DNA of 64,000 nucleotides, taken from Anabaena catenula FACHB-362. GTDB lineage: Bacteria; Cyanobacteriota; Cyanobacteriia; Cyanobacteriales; Nostocaceae. The notes beneath the pieces are model-generated. The model was given only the letters and a program-made list of their open reading frames with translations. It was not told the DNA's origin and searched no databases. Position 1 is the stretch's first letter. Every line of letters begins with the position of its first letter. The position numbers and the translations under genes were made by a program. Shown piece after piece: positions 1 through 9,776 of the stretch. Where the stretch lies: positions 371,732 to 435,731 of the forward strand of contig NZ_JACJTQ010000001.1 in NCBI RefSeq assembly GCF_014698735.1, in the 5' to 3' direction.

Positions 1-3000
1 CTACCTACACCAGAAGAAGTAGTTAGCAGAGAAACAACCTTTATTGCTCCCCGTACTCCTGTTGAAGAAGTATTAGCAGGTATTTGGGGGCAATTATTAG
101 GTATAACACAGATAAGTATTGACGATAATTTCTTTAATTTAGGTGGACATTCTCTCTTAGCTACTCAGGTAATTTCTCGTATTCGTACCATTTTTGGCGT
201 AGAAATTGCCTTAGCAAAACTATTTGAATCTTCAAGTTTAGCTGCACTAGCAGCAGAGATTCAAACCGCAATGCAGGGAGAAAAACAGGAAATTACAACT
301 ATTATACCTACTCCTAGAAATCAACAATTACCCCTATCTTTTGCTCAACAAAGACTGTGGTTTTTTGATCAGTTTGAACCAGGTAGCCCATCTTATAATC
401 TACCTAGAGCAGTGCTTTTACAGGGAAAACTGAACATAGAAGCACTTTCATCTAGTCTCAACAAAATTATGAGACGACATGAAATTTTGCGGACAAGTTT
501 TGTCATAGCTGATGGGCAACCAATCCAGGTAATTTCTGATTCTGTAAATTTAGAATTACCAGTTGTAGATTTACAAAATCTTCCAAAAAAACAGCGAGAA
601 ACAGAACTATATCGCCTTGTTAAAGAAGAAGCACAAACAGGATTTAACCTCACCCAATCGCCATTATTACGGGCGAAACTGCTGCAATTGGATGTAGAAG
701 AATATGTAATTTTATTGACCCTACATCATATTGTTTCTGATGGTTGGTCAACGGATATATTAATTAAGGAAATAGTTGCACTATATACAGCTTTTAGTCT
801 TGCTAAACCTAATTTTTTGCCACAATTACTTATACAATATGCCGACTTTGCAGTTTGGCAACGACAATGGTTAGCGGGAGAAGCATTAAAAAATCAATTG
901 GCTTATTGGCAGCAGCAATTATCAGGTGAACTCCCCATATTACAATTACCTACTGACCGTCCTCGTCCCACAGTTCAAACTTATGCTGGCAAAACCCTAT
1001 CTTATATATTGCCAAAAAGTTTAGGTGAGGATTTAAGAAATCTGTCAAAACAAGAAGGTGTCACTTTATTTATGACACTGTTGGCAGGATTTAAAACTTT
1101 GCTGTATCGCTACACAAGTCAAACTGATATTTTAGTTGGTTCGCCTATCGCTAACAGGAACAGAGCAGAAATTGAAAATTTAATAGGCTTCTTTGTTAAT
1201 ACTTTGGTATTGCGAAGTAACCTGTCTGGTAATCCTACTTTTCGTGATTTACTCAAACAAGTGCGGGAGGTAGCGCTGGGGGCGTATGCTCATCAAGATT
1301 TGCCCTTTGAGAAGTTAGTAGAAGAAATACAACCGGAACGAAATTTGAGCCATAATCCTTTGTTCCAGGTAATGTTTGTGCTGCAAAATTCGCCAATGAA
1401 ACAATTGGAGTTGCCTGGATTAAGGGTAAAACCTCTAGAAAATAACGGTACAACAGCGAAGTTTGACCTAACTTTATTTATAGAAGATGTAGAGCAGAGA
1501 TTAATTGCTAATTTTGAATACAATACAGATTTATTTGATGAAATAACTATTTCGCGGTTGGCTGCGAATTTTGAAGTTTTACTGAAAGGAATTGTTGCTG
1601 AACCTGAGCGGCAGCTTGGGCAGTTACCTTTATTAACCACTACTGAAGAACAGCAGTTATTAGAGTGGAGCCAGGGTGAAATTATTGTACAACCGGAATT
1701 ATGTTTGCATCAATTATTTGAAGCACAGGTAGAAAAAACCCCTGATGCTATAGCAGTAGTATTTGAAGATAAGCAACTAACATACCGGGAATTAAACCGG
1801 CAAGCTAATCAACTTGCACACTACCTGCAAAAACTGGGAGTAGGAAAAGAGGTATTAGTCGGGATTTGTGTTGAACGTTCCTTAGAAATGGTAGTCGGAC
1901 TTTTAGGGATTCTCAAAGCGGGTGGTGCTTATGTACCTCTAGACCCCACCTATCCCCAAGAAAGATTATCTTTCATGTTAGAAAACTCTCAAGTTCCAGT
2001 GTTGTTAACCCAGCCAAACTTACTTGAAAGCCTACCGAATACCCAAGCTAAAGTAGTTTGTTTGGATAGCAACACGGAACCTTTAAGCCACGAAAGTATA
2101 GAAAACCCTGTTCAGAGTGTAACGCCTGAAAATTTAGCTTATGTCATCTATACTTCTGGCTCTACGGGCAGACCAAAGGGAGCGATGAATACCCATCGGG
2201 CAATCTGCAACCGCTTACTGTGGATGCAAGACTATTGCCAATTAACACCAGCAGACAGAGTTTTGCAGAAAACCCCTTTCAGTTTTGATGTATCAGTTTG
2301 GGAATTTTTCTTACCTTTGTTGGTAGGTGCGCGTTTAGTGGTAGCTCAACCAGATGGGCATAGAGACACTAATTATTTAGTCAATATAATTACACAGAAG
2401 CAAATTACCACGGTACATTTTGTACCATCAATGCTGCAAGTATTTCTGGAACAACCAGGTGTTGAGGATTGTAACTGTCTCAAACGGGTGATTTGCAGTG
2501 GTGAAGCATTATCAGTTGAACTGCAAAAACGTTTATTTACCCGCTTGGATGCTGAATTACATAATCTATATGGGCCAACAGAAGCTGCTGTAGATGTCAC
2601 ATTTTGGAAATGTGAACAGTATAGCTCATTAACTACAACAGTTCCCATTGGTCGTCCTATTGCCAATATCCAAATTTATCTGCTGGATAAGCATCTTAAC
2701 CAAGTTCCTGTAGGAATTACAGGTGAAGTCTACATTGGCGGTGTGGGAGTGTGTAGAGGCTATTTAAATAATCCAGAACTAACAGCAGAGAAATTCATTG
2801 CTAACCCGTTTAGTAATCAACCAGGAACACGCTTGTACAAGACTGGAGACTTAGCCCGTTATCTAGCCAATGGAGACATTGAATATCTGGGACGCATTGA
2901 CCATCAAGTAAAAATTCGCGGTTTCCGCATTGAACTAGGAGAAATTGAAGCAGTATTAAATCAACACCCCAGCGTGCGAGAGACTGTAGTCATAGCTCAG

Positions 3001-4896
3001 AAAGACAAAATGGGCAACCAGCGACTTGTCGCTTATTTTATAGCTCAGGGCTACAGACCTACCATTGATGAACTGTATAGCTTTTTACAAGAAAAGTTAC
3101 CGCAATATATGGTACCTTCTAGTTTTATGCTACTAGAGGCAATGCCTTTAACGCCTAATGGTAAGGTAGACCGTAAGGTATTGCCAGTAGTAGAGTGGCA
3201 AAATTTAGAACTAGAATCCACTTTCGTAGCACCTCAAACTATTGTTGAAGCACAGTTAGCTGATATTTGGTCAAAAGTACTAGGCTTAGAAAAAGTAGGC
3301 GTAAACGATAACTTCTTTCAATTAGGTGGAGATTCTATCCTTAGCCTTCAGGTAATAGCTAAAGCCAATCAAGCAGGGCTGCATCTGACTCCTAAGCAAT
3401 TGTTTCAGTACCAAACTATCGCTCAACTAGCCACCGTAGTTAGCACAAGCGCACCTATTTTAGCTGAACAAGGTATGGTCACTGGTTCATTTCCCCTGAC
3501 ACCTATTCAGCATTGGTTCTTTGAGCAGAATTTCCTTGATCCTCATCACTGGAATCAATCTGTAATGTTGGAAGTGAAGGAAATGCTTAATCCTCAACTA
3601 TTACAGCAGGCGGTAGAGTCTTTGCTTGAGCATCACGACATTTTGCACGTGCGCTGGCAGAAATTAGAATCAGGTTGGCAACCCATAATTGATCATGTAG
3701 AAAATCGAAAATTATTCGCAGAAATTGATTTTTCTACATTACCTCCAGATGAATTAGATTGTGCGCTCGCCTCCACAATCGAGAGATTTCAAGCCAGCTT
3801 AAATCTGTCCGAGGGACTACTTTTCCGAGTTGGCTTTTTTAATCTTGGTAAACATAGGCATAGTTACTTGTTTGTGACTATTCACCACTTAATTGTAGAT
3901 GGAGTTTCTTGGCGCATTTTATTAGAAGATTTGCAAACAGCTTATCACCAGATAGCACAAGATAAAGCCATTAAATTACCATCAAAAACAACTTCTTTTA
4001 AACAATGGGCTTACCGGATACAAGAGTATGCTCAGTCACCATCTGCAAGAGCAGAACTAGATTATTGGCTAACAACCTTGCGTCAACCAATTGCAAACTT
4101 ACCAATAGATTATCCTGGTGGAGACAACACCGTAGCTTCAGATCAAACTGTTGCAGTTAATCTCAGCCAAGAAGAAACTCAAGCATTACTCCAAGAAGTT
4201 CCATCTGTTTATCGCACTCAAATTAATGATGTCTTACTAACAGCATTACTGTTGACATTTGCTCAATGGACAGGACAGAACACACTGCTATTTAATTTGG
4301 AAGGACACGGCAGAGAAGAACTTTTTGAGGATGTTGATTCATCGCGGACTGTAGGCTGGTTTACCTCTTTATTTCCAGTAGCCCTGAGTTGTGAGAAAAC
4401 TACTGATTTAGGAGAAGCTTTGAAGACTGTTAAAGAGCAATTGCGAAGTGTTCCAAATCGGGGTATTGGCTACGGAATGCTGCGATATCTCACCAAGGAT
4501 AAAGACACTTCTGAGTTATTTGATTCTTTACCCCAAGCGGAAATCAGCTTTAATTATTTAGGACAGTTTGACCAAGTTTTACCCGAATCATCGCTCTTTA
4601 AATTAGCAAACCAGTCCAGCAATTCCAACAAAAGCCAGCGCAACCATCGGTCTTATCTGCTAGATATTTACGGTGGCGTTGAATCAGGCAAGCTGCAATT
4701 CAACTGGACTTATAGCCAGAATTTACACCACAAGTCCACTATAGAAGGTTTGGCTCAAGGGTTTATTGCAAATTTGCGATCGCTTATTCACCACTGTCAA
4801 TCCCCTGAAGTAGGCGGCTTTACTCCTTCTGATTTTCCTCTAGCACAGCTAGATCAAACACAACTCGATACACTTTTTGGACAAGTTTCTTTTTAA
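1..4896 (+). CDS. NRPS, 5'-truncated: PCP / C-A(Ser)-PCP-E
   Basis: The frame is open from base 1 without a start, so the gene begins outside the window; the ATG at 271 is internal. Numbering from base 1 (1631 residues): a carrier domain with LGGHSL (phosphopantetheine Ser51) ends an upstream module. A condensation domain follows with HHIVSDG at 242-248, then an adenylation domain with YTSGSTGRPKG near 717 and LYGPTE near 860. The second carrier has LGGDSI (Ser1112), the Asp form usual before epimerases. The C-terminal epimerization domain has HHLIVDG (H1295/H1296) and FNYLGQFD. My by-eye specificity code is D-V-W-H-I-S-L-V-D, close to the serine code, so the product of this module should be D-Ser. 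A Shine-Dalgarno-like AAGGGAG just after the stop serves the next NRPS gene, 13 bases away. Confidence 0.95.
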   Translation, partial: LPTPEEVVSRETTFIAPRTPVEEVLAGIWGQLLGITQISIDDNFFNLGGHSLLATQVISRIRTIFGVEIALAKLFESSSLAALAAEIQTAMQGEKQEITTIIPTPRNQQLPLSFAQQRLWFFDQFEPGSPSYNLPRAVLLQGKLNIEALSSSLNKIMRRHEILRTSFVIADGQPIQVISDSVNLELPVVDLQNLPKKQRETELYRLVKEEAQTGFNLTQSPLLRAKLLQLDVEEYVILLTLHHIVSDGWSTDILIKEIVALYTAFSLAKPNFLPQLLIQYADFAVWQRQWLAGEALKNQLAYWQQQLSGELPILQLPTDRPRPTVQTYAGKTLSYILPKSLGEDLRNLSKQEGVTLFMTLLAGFKTLLYRYTSQTDILVGSPIANRNRAEIENLIGFFVNTLVLRSNLSGNPTFRDLLKQVREVALGAYAHQDLPFEKLVEEIQPERNLSHNPLFQVMFVLQNSPMKQLELPGLRVKPLENNGTTAKFDLTLFIEDVEQRLIANFEYNTDLFDEITISRLAANFEVLLKGIVAEPERQLGQLPLLTTTEEQQLLEWSQGEIIVQPELCLHQLFEAQVEKTPDAIAVVFEDKQLTYRELNRQANQLAHYLQKLGVGKEVLVGICVERSLEMVVGLLGILKAGGAYVPLDPTYPQERLSFMLENSQVPVLLTQPNLLESLPNTQAKVVCLDSNTEPLSHESIENPVQSVTPENLAYVIYTSGSTGRPKGAMNTHRAICNRLLWMQDYCQLTPADRVLQKTPFSFDVSVWEFFLPLLVGARLVVAQPDGHRDTNYLVNIITQKQITTVHFVPSMLQVFLEQPGVEDCNCLKRVICSGEALSVELQKRLFTRLDAELHNLYGPTEAAVDVTFWKCEQYSSLTTTVPIGRPIANIQIYLLDKHLNQVPVGITGEVYIGGVGVCRGYLNNPELTAEKFIANPFSNQPGTRLYKTGDLARYLANGDIEYLGRIDHQVKIRGFRIELGEIEAVLNQHPSVRETVVIAQKDKMGNQRLVAYFIAQGYRPTIDELYSFLQEKLPQYMVPSSFMLLEAMPLTPNGKVDRKVLPVVEWQNLELESTFVAPQTIVEAQLADIWSKVLGLEKVGVNDNFFQLGGDSILSLQVIAKANQAGLHLTPKQLFQYQTIAQLATVVSTSAPILAEQGMVTGSFPLTPIQHWFFEQNFLDPHHWNQSVMLEVKEMLNPQLLQQAVESLLEHHDILHVRWQKLESGWQPIIDHVENRKLFAEIDFSTLPPDELDCALASTIERFQASLNLSEGLLFRVGFFNLGKHRHSYLFVTIHHLIVDGVSWRILLEDLQTAYHQIAQDKAIKLPSKTTSFKQWAYRIQEYAQSPSARAELDYWLTTLRQPIANLPIDYPGGDNTVASDQTVAVNLSQEETQALLQEVPSVYRTQINDVLLTALLLTFAQWTGQNTLLFNLEGHGREELFEDVDSSRTVGWFTSLFPVALSCEKTTDLGEALKTVKEQLRSVPNRGIGYGMLRYLTKDKDTSELFDSLPQAEISFNYLGQFDQVLPESSLFKLANQSSNSNKSQRNHRSYLLDIYGGVESGKLQFNWTYSQNLHHKSTIEGLAQGFIANLRSLIHHCQSPEVGGFTPSDFPLAQLDQTQLDTLFGQVSF

Positions 4897-4909
4897 GGGA
4901 GATAAGTAA

Positions 4910-7900
4910 ATGGTAGTGACAAAAAACATTGACGATGTTTATCCTTTATCTCCCATGCAAGCAGGGATGCTGTTTCACAGCCTTTTGGCTCCCGAATCTG
5001 GTGTTTATTGTGAACAAACCAGCTTTGAATTGCATGGAGCATTAAATGTACCTGCATTTGTTCAAGCTTGGCAGCAGGTAATAGCACGTCATCCCATCTT
5101 GCGAACAGGCTGTGTGTGGGAAAATCTAGAAAAACCCCTACAAGTCGTCGGTCGGCAGGTCAAGTTCCCTTGGCAAGAAGAAGATTGGTGGGGAGTTGAG
5201 CCAAAAGAACAACAGCAAAAATTAGCAGCTTTATTAATAGCAGATCGTCAACGAGGGTTTGAACTCTCCCAGGCTCCACTTATGCGCCTGCTCCTGATTC
5301 GGCTGAGTGAACAAGTGTATCACTTTACTTGGAGCCATCACCATATCCTACTGGATGGTTGGTCAGTACCGATAATATTTCAGGAAGTTATCACCTATTA
5401 CAAGGCATTTTGCCAAAGTCAAAATATTTACTTAGAATCACCTCGTCCTTATCGAGATTATATTGCTTGGTTACAACAGCAAAATCTCAGTCAAGCTGAA
5501 GTTTTTTGGCGCAATATACTCAACGGTTTTACTACTCCTACTCCCATTGGTATTAAACCAATTACTCAGCACTTGACCGACAATGGGGAACAGGAAATTA
5601 AACTTTCTGCGGTGACAACATCCGCCCTTGAGTCTCTAGCGAAACAACATCAATTGACCCTCAACACCTTAGTACAAGGTGCTTGGGCGTTGTTGTTGAA
5701 TCGTTACAGTAGTGAGGAGGATATTGTTTTTGGGGCTACAGTTTCCGGTCGTCCCCCCTGTTTACCTAAAGTTGAGGCAATGGTTGGATTATTCATTAAC
5801 ACATTGCCCGTGAGAGTACAAATTGACCCCGAACAATTCTTGCTTTCTTGGCTGAAGCAGCTTTTAGCTCAACAAGTAGAGGCACGTCAATACGAATATA
5901 CCCCACTGTCAGAGATTCAGAAATGGAGTGATATTCCTCCTGGTTCTCCTTTGTTTGAGAGCATAGTGGTATTTGAAAATTATCCTGTAGAAGCTTCATT
6001 ACTAGAGCCAGATATAAACCTGGAGATTAAAAACCGACGTAGCTTTGAAAGAACTAACTATCCTCTGACTATGAGTGCTGTACCTGGTGAAGAATTATTG
6101 CTGAAGATTGCTTATCAACAGAGCGATCTGCTTGCAGCAGCGCTTCGCTATCGCCTTGACTCTGCCACCATTAAAAGAATGCTGGGACATCTTCAGACAT
6201 TGCTGGTAGGTATGGCTACTAATCCTCATCAGCGCCTTAAAGATTTATCCCTGTTAACAGCAGATGAGCAAAACCAATTATTAATAGAGTGGAATAATAC
6301 TCAAATTGATTACCCTCAAGACCAGTGCATTCATCAATTATTTGAAGCACAGGTAGAGAAAACACCTAATGCTGTAGCAGTGGTATTTGAGAATGAGCAA
6401 CTGACTTATCGGGAACTCAACACCAGAGCAAATCAACTCGCACACTACCTGCAAAAACTGGGAGTAATACCAGAGGTATTAGTGGGGATTTGTGTAGAGC
6501 GATCGCTTGAAATGATCATCGGACTTTTAGGCATTCTCAAAGCGGGTGGCGCTTACGTACCCATAGATCCAGCCTATCCACAAGAACGCTTAGGCTATAT
6601 GTTGACAGATGCCCAGGTTTCGGTGCTGTTAACCCAAAAACATCTATTAGAAACATTACCTGCACACAACGCCCAGACTCTATATCTAGACCAAGACAAA
6701 AATTTATTCATCACGCAAAGCACAGCTAACCCAATTAGCAATACTACATCTGAAAACTTAGCTTATGTAATTTATACCTCTGGTTCCACAGGAAAGCCCA
6801 AAGGTGCAATGAACACTCACAAAGGCTTGTGTAACCGTCTATTGTGGATGCAAGATACATATCAACTAACAGCAAGCGATCGCGTTTTACAGAAAACACC
6901 ATTTAGCTTTGATGTTTCGGTTTGGGAATTTTTCTGGCCATTATTAACAGGTGCGAGTTTAGTCATAGCTAAACCAGGAGGACATCAAGATAGTAGATAT
7001 TTAGTTGAACTAATTGCCCAAGAAAAAATTACTACACTTCACTTTGTCCCCTCAATGTTGCAAGTGTTTTTAGAAGAAACAGACCTAGAGAAATGTGGTA
7101 CTATTAAACAGGTGATTTGTAGTGGTGAAGCTCTATCTTTTGACTTACAAAAACGCTTCTTTGAACGATTAAACGCCGAGTTACACAACCTTTATGGCCC
7201 AACAGAAGCCGCAATTGACGTAACTTATTGGGCTTGTCAACTTAATAGTAATCAGAAGATAGTCCCTATTGGTCGTCCGATTGCTAATATACAGATATAT
7301 ATCTTAGATAAACATTTACAACCTGTTCCTATAGGTGTAAGTGGTGAGTTACATATTGGTGGAGTGGGATTAGCCCGTGGTTATTGGAATAAACCTGAAT
7401 TGACTCAAGAAAAGTTTATTGCTAGCCCATTTGAATCAGCACAGTTTTTATACAGAACAGGTGATTTAGCTCGTTATTTACCTAACGGGAACATTGAATA
7501 TCTTGGACGCATTGATCATCAGGTAAAAATTCGTGGTTTTCGGATTGAAGTCGGTGAAATTGAGACACTACTAGCTAAACACCCAGAGATACAGGAAAGT
7601 GTTGTTGCCCTTAAAGAAGATGATTTAGGTGAAAAACGTTTGGTCGCTTATATTGTTTCTAAGCAAAATAAGTTAACTACCAATGAATTAGCATCAAAAC
7701 TACAGAAATTTTTGCAACAAAAGCTGCCAGATTACATGATACCTTCAGCTTTTGTGTTGCTAGAAGCATTACCCTTGACCCCCAATGGCAAATTAGACCG
7801 TAGGGCGCTACTTACACCAGACTGGTCACAAAGAAATTTAGAGCAAAATTATATTTCTCCCCGTACTCCAGTTGAGGAAATTATCGCCAACACCTGGACT

Positions 7901-9553
7901 CAAGTGCTTGGTGTTGAACAAGTAGGAGTGAATGATAACTTCTTTGAATTAGGAGGTCATTCTCTATTAGCAACTCAATTAATTTCTCGACTACGCCAAG
8001 TTTTCCAAATAGAATTACCCCTCCAGAAAATCTTTGAATTTCCCACAGTCGCAGATTTAGCAACGGCTGTGGAAGCTATCAAACAAGCAGAGGATAGTCT
8101 TTTAGCCCCTCCTATTGTGCCTGTTAGTAGAGAAAATCATCTGCCTTTATCCTTTGCCCAACAAAGACTTTGGTTTCTAGAACAATTACAAACCAATAAC
8201 GCTGCATATAACATTACTAGTGCTGTCCGTGTTCTTGGTGATCTCAATATCACAGCACTCGAAGCCAGCTTAAACGAAATTATTAAACGTCATGAAGCTT
8301 TACGTACTGCCTTAATTGCGGTAGAAGGTTTGCCGATGCAGGTAATTACTGCAAATCTGCAATTATCTCTACCTATAATCGATTTGCAAGCACTTTCAAA
8401 GCCAGAACAAGAAACTCAAGTACAGCAACTTATCAATCAAGAAACTCAACAGCCATTTGATTTGAGTCAAGTACCCTTATTACGGGTAATTATTCTCAAA
8501 CTAAGTTCAACAGAATATGTGATCATATTCACAATGCACCACATCATATCTGATGCCTGGTCTATGAGTGTGATTATTCGAGAAATAGTAGCCCTCTATC
8601 CAGCTTTTGCTGGGGGTAAACCTTTTGCTTTGCCAGATTTACCAATTCAATATGCAGATTTTGCTGTTTGGCAAAGACAATGGTTGCAAGGACAAGTATT
8701 AGAAAATCACCTTGCTTATTGGAAACAAAAACTAGGTGCTGCTTTACCAGTTTTAAAGTTACCCTATACCCAAAATCAAGCAGCCACTCCAAGCAATCAA
8801 GCTGGTGTCCAAACCTTCAGTTTATCAGCCGAATTATCGGAAGCACTGAAGACACTTAGCCGTCAAGAAAATGTCACTTTGTTTATGACAATGGTAGCTG
8901 CTTTAAAAACATTGTTATATCGCTACACAGGGCAAGATGACATTGTAATTGGAACAGATGTTGCTAACCGTAATCGAGGTGAAACGGAAGGTTTAATTGG
9001 CTTTTTTGTTAACTTGCTGGTATTACGCACTGATATATCCGGCTATCCCACTTTTAGAGAATTATTACAACGGGTCAGAAAAGTAACTTTAGAGGCTTAT
9101 GCCCATCAAGATTTACCTTTTGACAAGTTAGTTGAAGAACTACAACCAGAACGCCATTTGAGTCATACACCTTTGTTTCAAGTGTTGTTTGTCATGGATA
9201 ATGTTCCGACGCAAAACTTGCAACTACCAGAACTAACGTTGCTACCAATAGAGGTAGAAGCTAAAATAGCTAAGTTCGATTTAGCTTTATTTATATCAGA
9301 AACAGAATCGGGAATTAAGGGTGGTTGGTATTATAAAACAGACTTATTTGCGGCAAAAGAAATTTCTAGTTTGTTTGAGAATTTTCAGGAATTACTTGCA
9401 AGTATTACGACTCAATCAGATGCCCGAATTAACACTTTGGACTTGCTGACAGAAACGCAAAAACAAGAACAGTTAATTACCGAGGTTAAACATGAGCAAG
9501 GTAAACTCAAAAAGTTGATGCAAATTAAGCCCAAGGCTATGAAGTTATCTTAG
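4910..9553 (+). CDS. NRPS: C(DCL)-A(Ser)-PCP-C
   Basis: A 1547-residue NRPS. The N-terminal condensation domain opens with YPLSPMQ and has HHILLDG at 144-150, as expected for a D-donor (DCL) domain following the epimerase of the preceding gene. The adenylation domain (about 480-970) has YTSGSTGKPKG and LYGPTE; my by-eye code D-V-W-H-I-S-L-I-D is the serine code. The carrier has LGGHSL with Ser1018. A second condensation domain (about 1080-1500) begins LPLSFAQQRLWF and carries HHIISDA at 1210-1216, with Ala instead of the usual last Gly. The protein ends with a lysine-rich tail and no further adenylation domain, so the next module is split between this gene and the one at 9777. The start has an AAGGGAG ribosome site. 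Confidence 0.95.
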   Translation: MVVTKNIDDVYPLSPMQAGMLFHSLLAPESGVYCEQTSFELHGALNVPAFVQAWQQVIARHPILRTGCVWENLEKPLQVVGRQVKFPWQEEDWWGVEPKEQQQKLAALLIADRQRGFELSQAPLMRLLLIRLSEQVYHFTWSHHHILLDGWSVPIIFQEVITYYKAFCQSQNIYLESPRPYRDYIAWLQQQNLSQAEVFWRNILNGFTTPTPIGIKPITQHLTDNGEQEIKLSAVTTSALESLAKQHQLTLNTLVQGAWALLLNRYSSEEDIVFGATVSGRPPCLPKVEAMVGLFINTLPVRVQIDPEQFLLSWLKQLLAQQVEARQYEYTPLSEIQKWSDIPPGSPLFESIVVFENYPVEASLLEPDINLEIKNRRSFERTNYPLTMSAVPGEELLLKIAYQQSDLLAAALRYRLDSATIKRMLGHLQTLLVGMATNPHQRLKDLSLLTADEQNQLLIEWNNTQIDYPQDQCIHQLFEAQVEKTPNAVAVVFENEQLTYRELNTRANQLAHYLQKLGVIPEVLVGICVERSLEMIIGLLGILKAGGAYVPIDPAYPQERLGYMLTDAQVSVLLTQKHLLETLPAHNAQTLYLDQDKNLFITQSTANPISNTTSENLAYVIYTSGSTGKPKGAMNTHKGLCNRLLWMQDTYQLTASDRVLQKTPFSFDVSVWEFFWPLLTGASLVIAKPGGHQDSRYLVELIAQEKITTLHFVPSMLQVFLEETDLEKCGTIKQVICSGEALSFDLQKRFFERLNAELHNLYGPTEAAIDVTYWACQLNSNQKIVPIGRPIANIQIYILDKHLQPVPIGVSGELHIGGVGLARGYWNKPELTQEKFIASPFESAQFLYRTGDLARYLPNGNIEYLGRIDHQVKIRGFRIEVGEIETLLAKHPEIQESVVALKEDDLGEKRLVAYIVSKQNKLTTNELASKLQKFLQQKLPDYMIPSAFVLLEALPLTPNGKLDRRALLTPDWSQRNLEQNYISPRTPVEEIIANTWTQVLGVEQVGVNDNFFELGGHSLLATQLISRLRQVFQIELPLQKIFEFPTVADLATAVEAIKQAEDSLLAPPIVPVSRENHLPLSFAQQRLWFLEQLQTNNAAYNITSAVRVLGDLNITALEASLNEIIKRHEALRTALIAVEGLPMQVITANLQLSLPIIDLQALSKPEQETQVQQLINQETQQPFDLSQVPLLRVIILKLSSTEYVIIFTMHHIISDAWSMSVIIREIVALYPAFAGGKPFALPDLPIQYADFAVWQRQWLQGQVLENHLAYWKQKLGAALPVLKLPYTQNQAATPSNQAGVQTFSLSAELSEALKTLSRQENVTLFMTMVAALKTLLYRYTGQDDIVIGTDVANRNRGETEGLIGFFVNLLVLRTDISGYPTFRELLQRVRKVTLEAYAHQDLPFDKLVEELQPERHLSHTPLFQVLFVMDNVPTQNLQLPELTLLPIEVEAKIAKFDLALFISETESGIKGGWYYKTDLFAAKEISSLFENFQELLASITTQSDARINTLDLLTETQKQEQLITEVKHEQGKLKKLMQIKPKAMKLS

Positions 9554-9569
9554 AGGATGTTTGGAAAGT

Positions 9570-9670
9570 CATGAAGGATACTAAAAACCCCTCTCCAAAC
9601 CTCTCCCCTACAAGGAGAGAGGCTTTTAAACCCCCATTCCCTTGTAGGGGGGGTTAGGTTTGAGAGACCT
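9570..9670. repeat. Intergenic repeat with inverted C/G-rich arms
   Basis: The gap between the second and third NRPS genes holds C-rich and G-rich blocks, for example CTCTCC facing GGAGAG and ACCCCCATTCC facing TAGGGGGGGTTA. This resembles the dispersed intergenic repeats of Nostocales genomes. It may fold in the mRNA between the two genes. No coding potential was seen. Confidence 0.5.
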
Positions 9671-9776
9671 TGGTGTTAATAACAATACTTTTCAAACAAC
9701 CTCTTAGGAACCAGCAAAAAAATTTGGAAGATTGATTAAAAACACAGAAGCACAGAGAAAAAGGAAGAAGTAATAT

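Noticed and set aside
271..4896. Start of the first NRPS at the ATG at 271
   Set aside because: The frame is open and encodes a complete carrier domain from base 1, so the protein starts outside the window.
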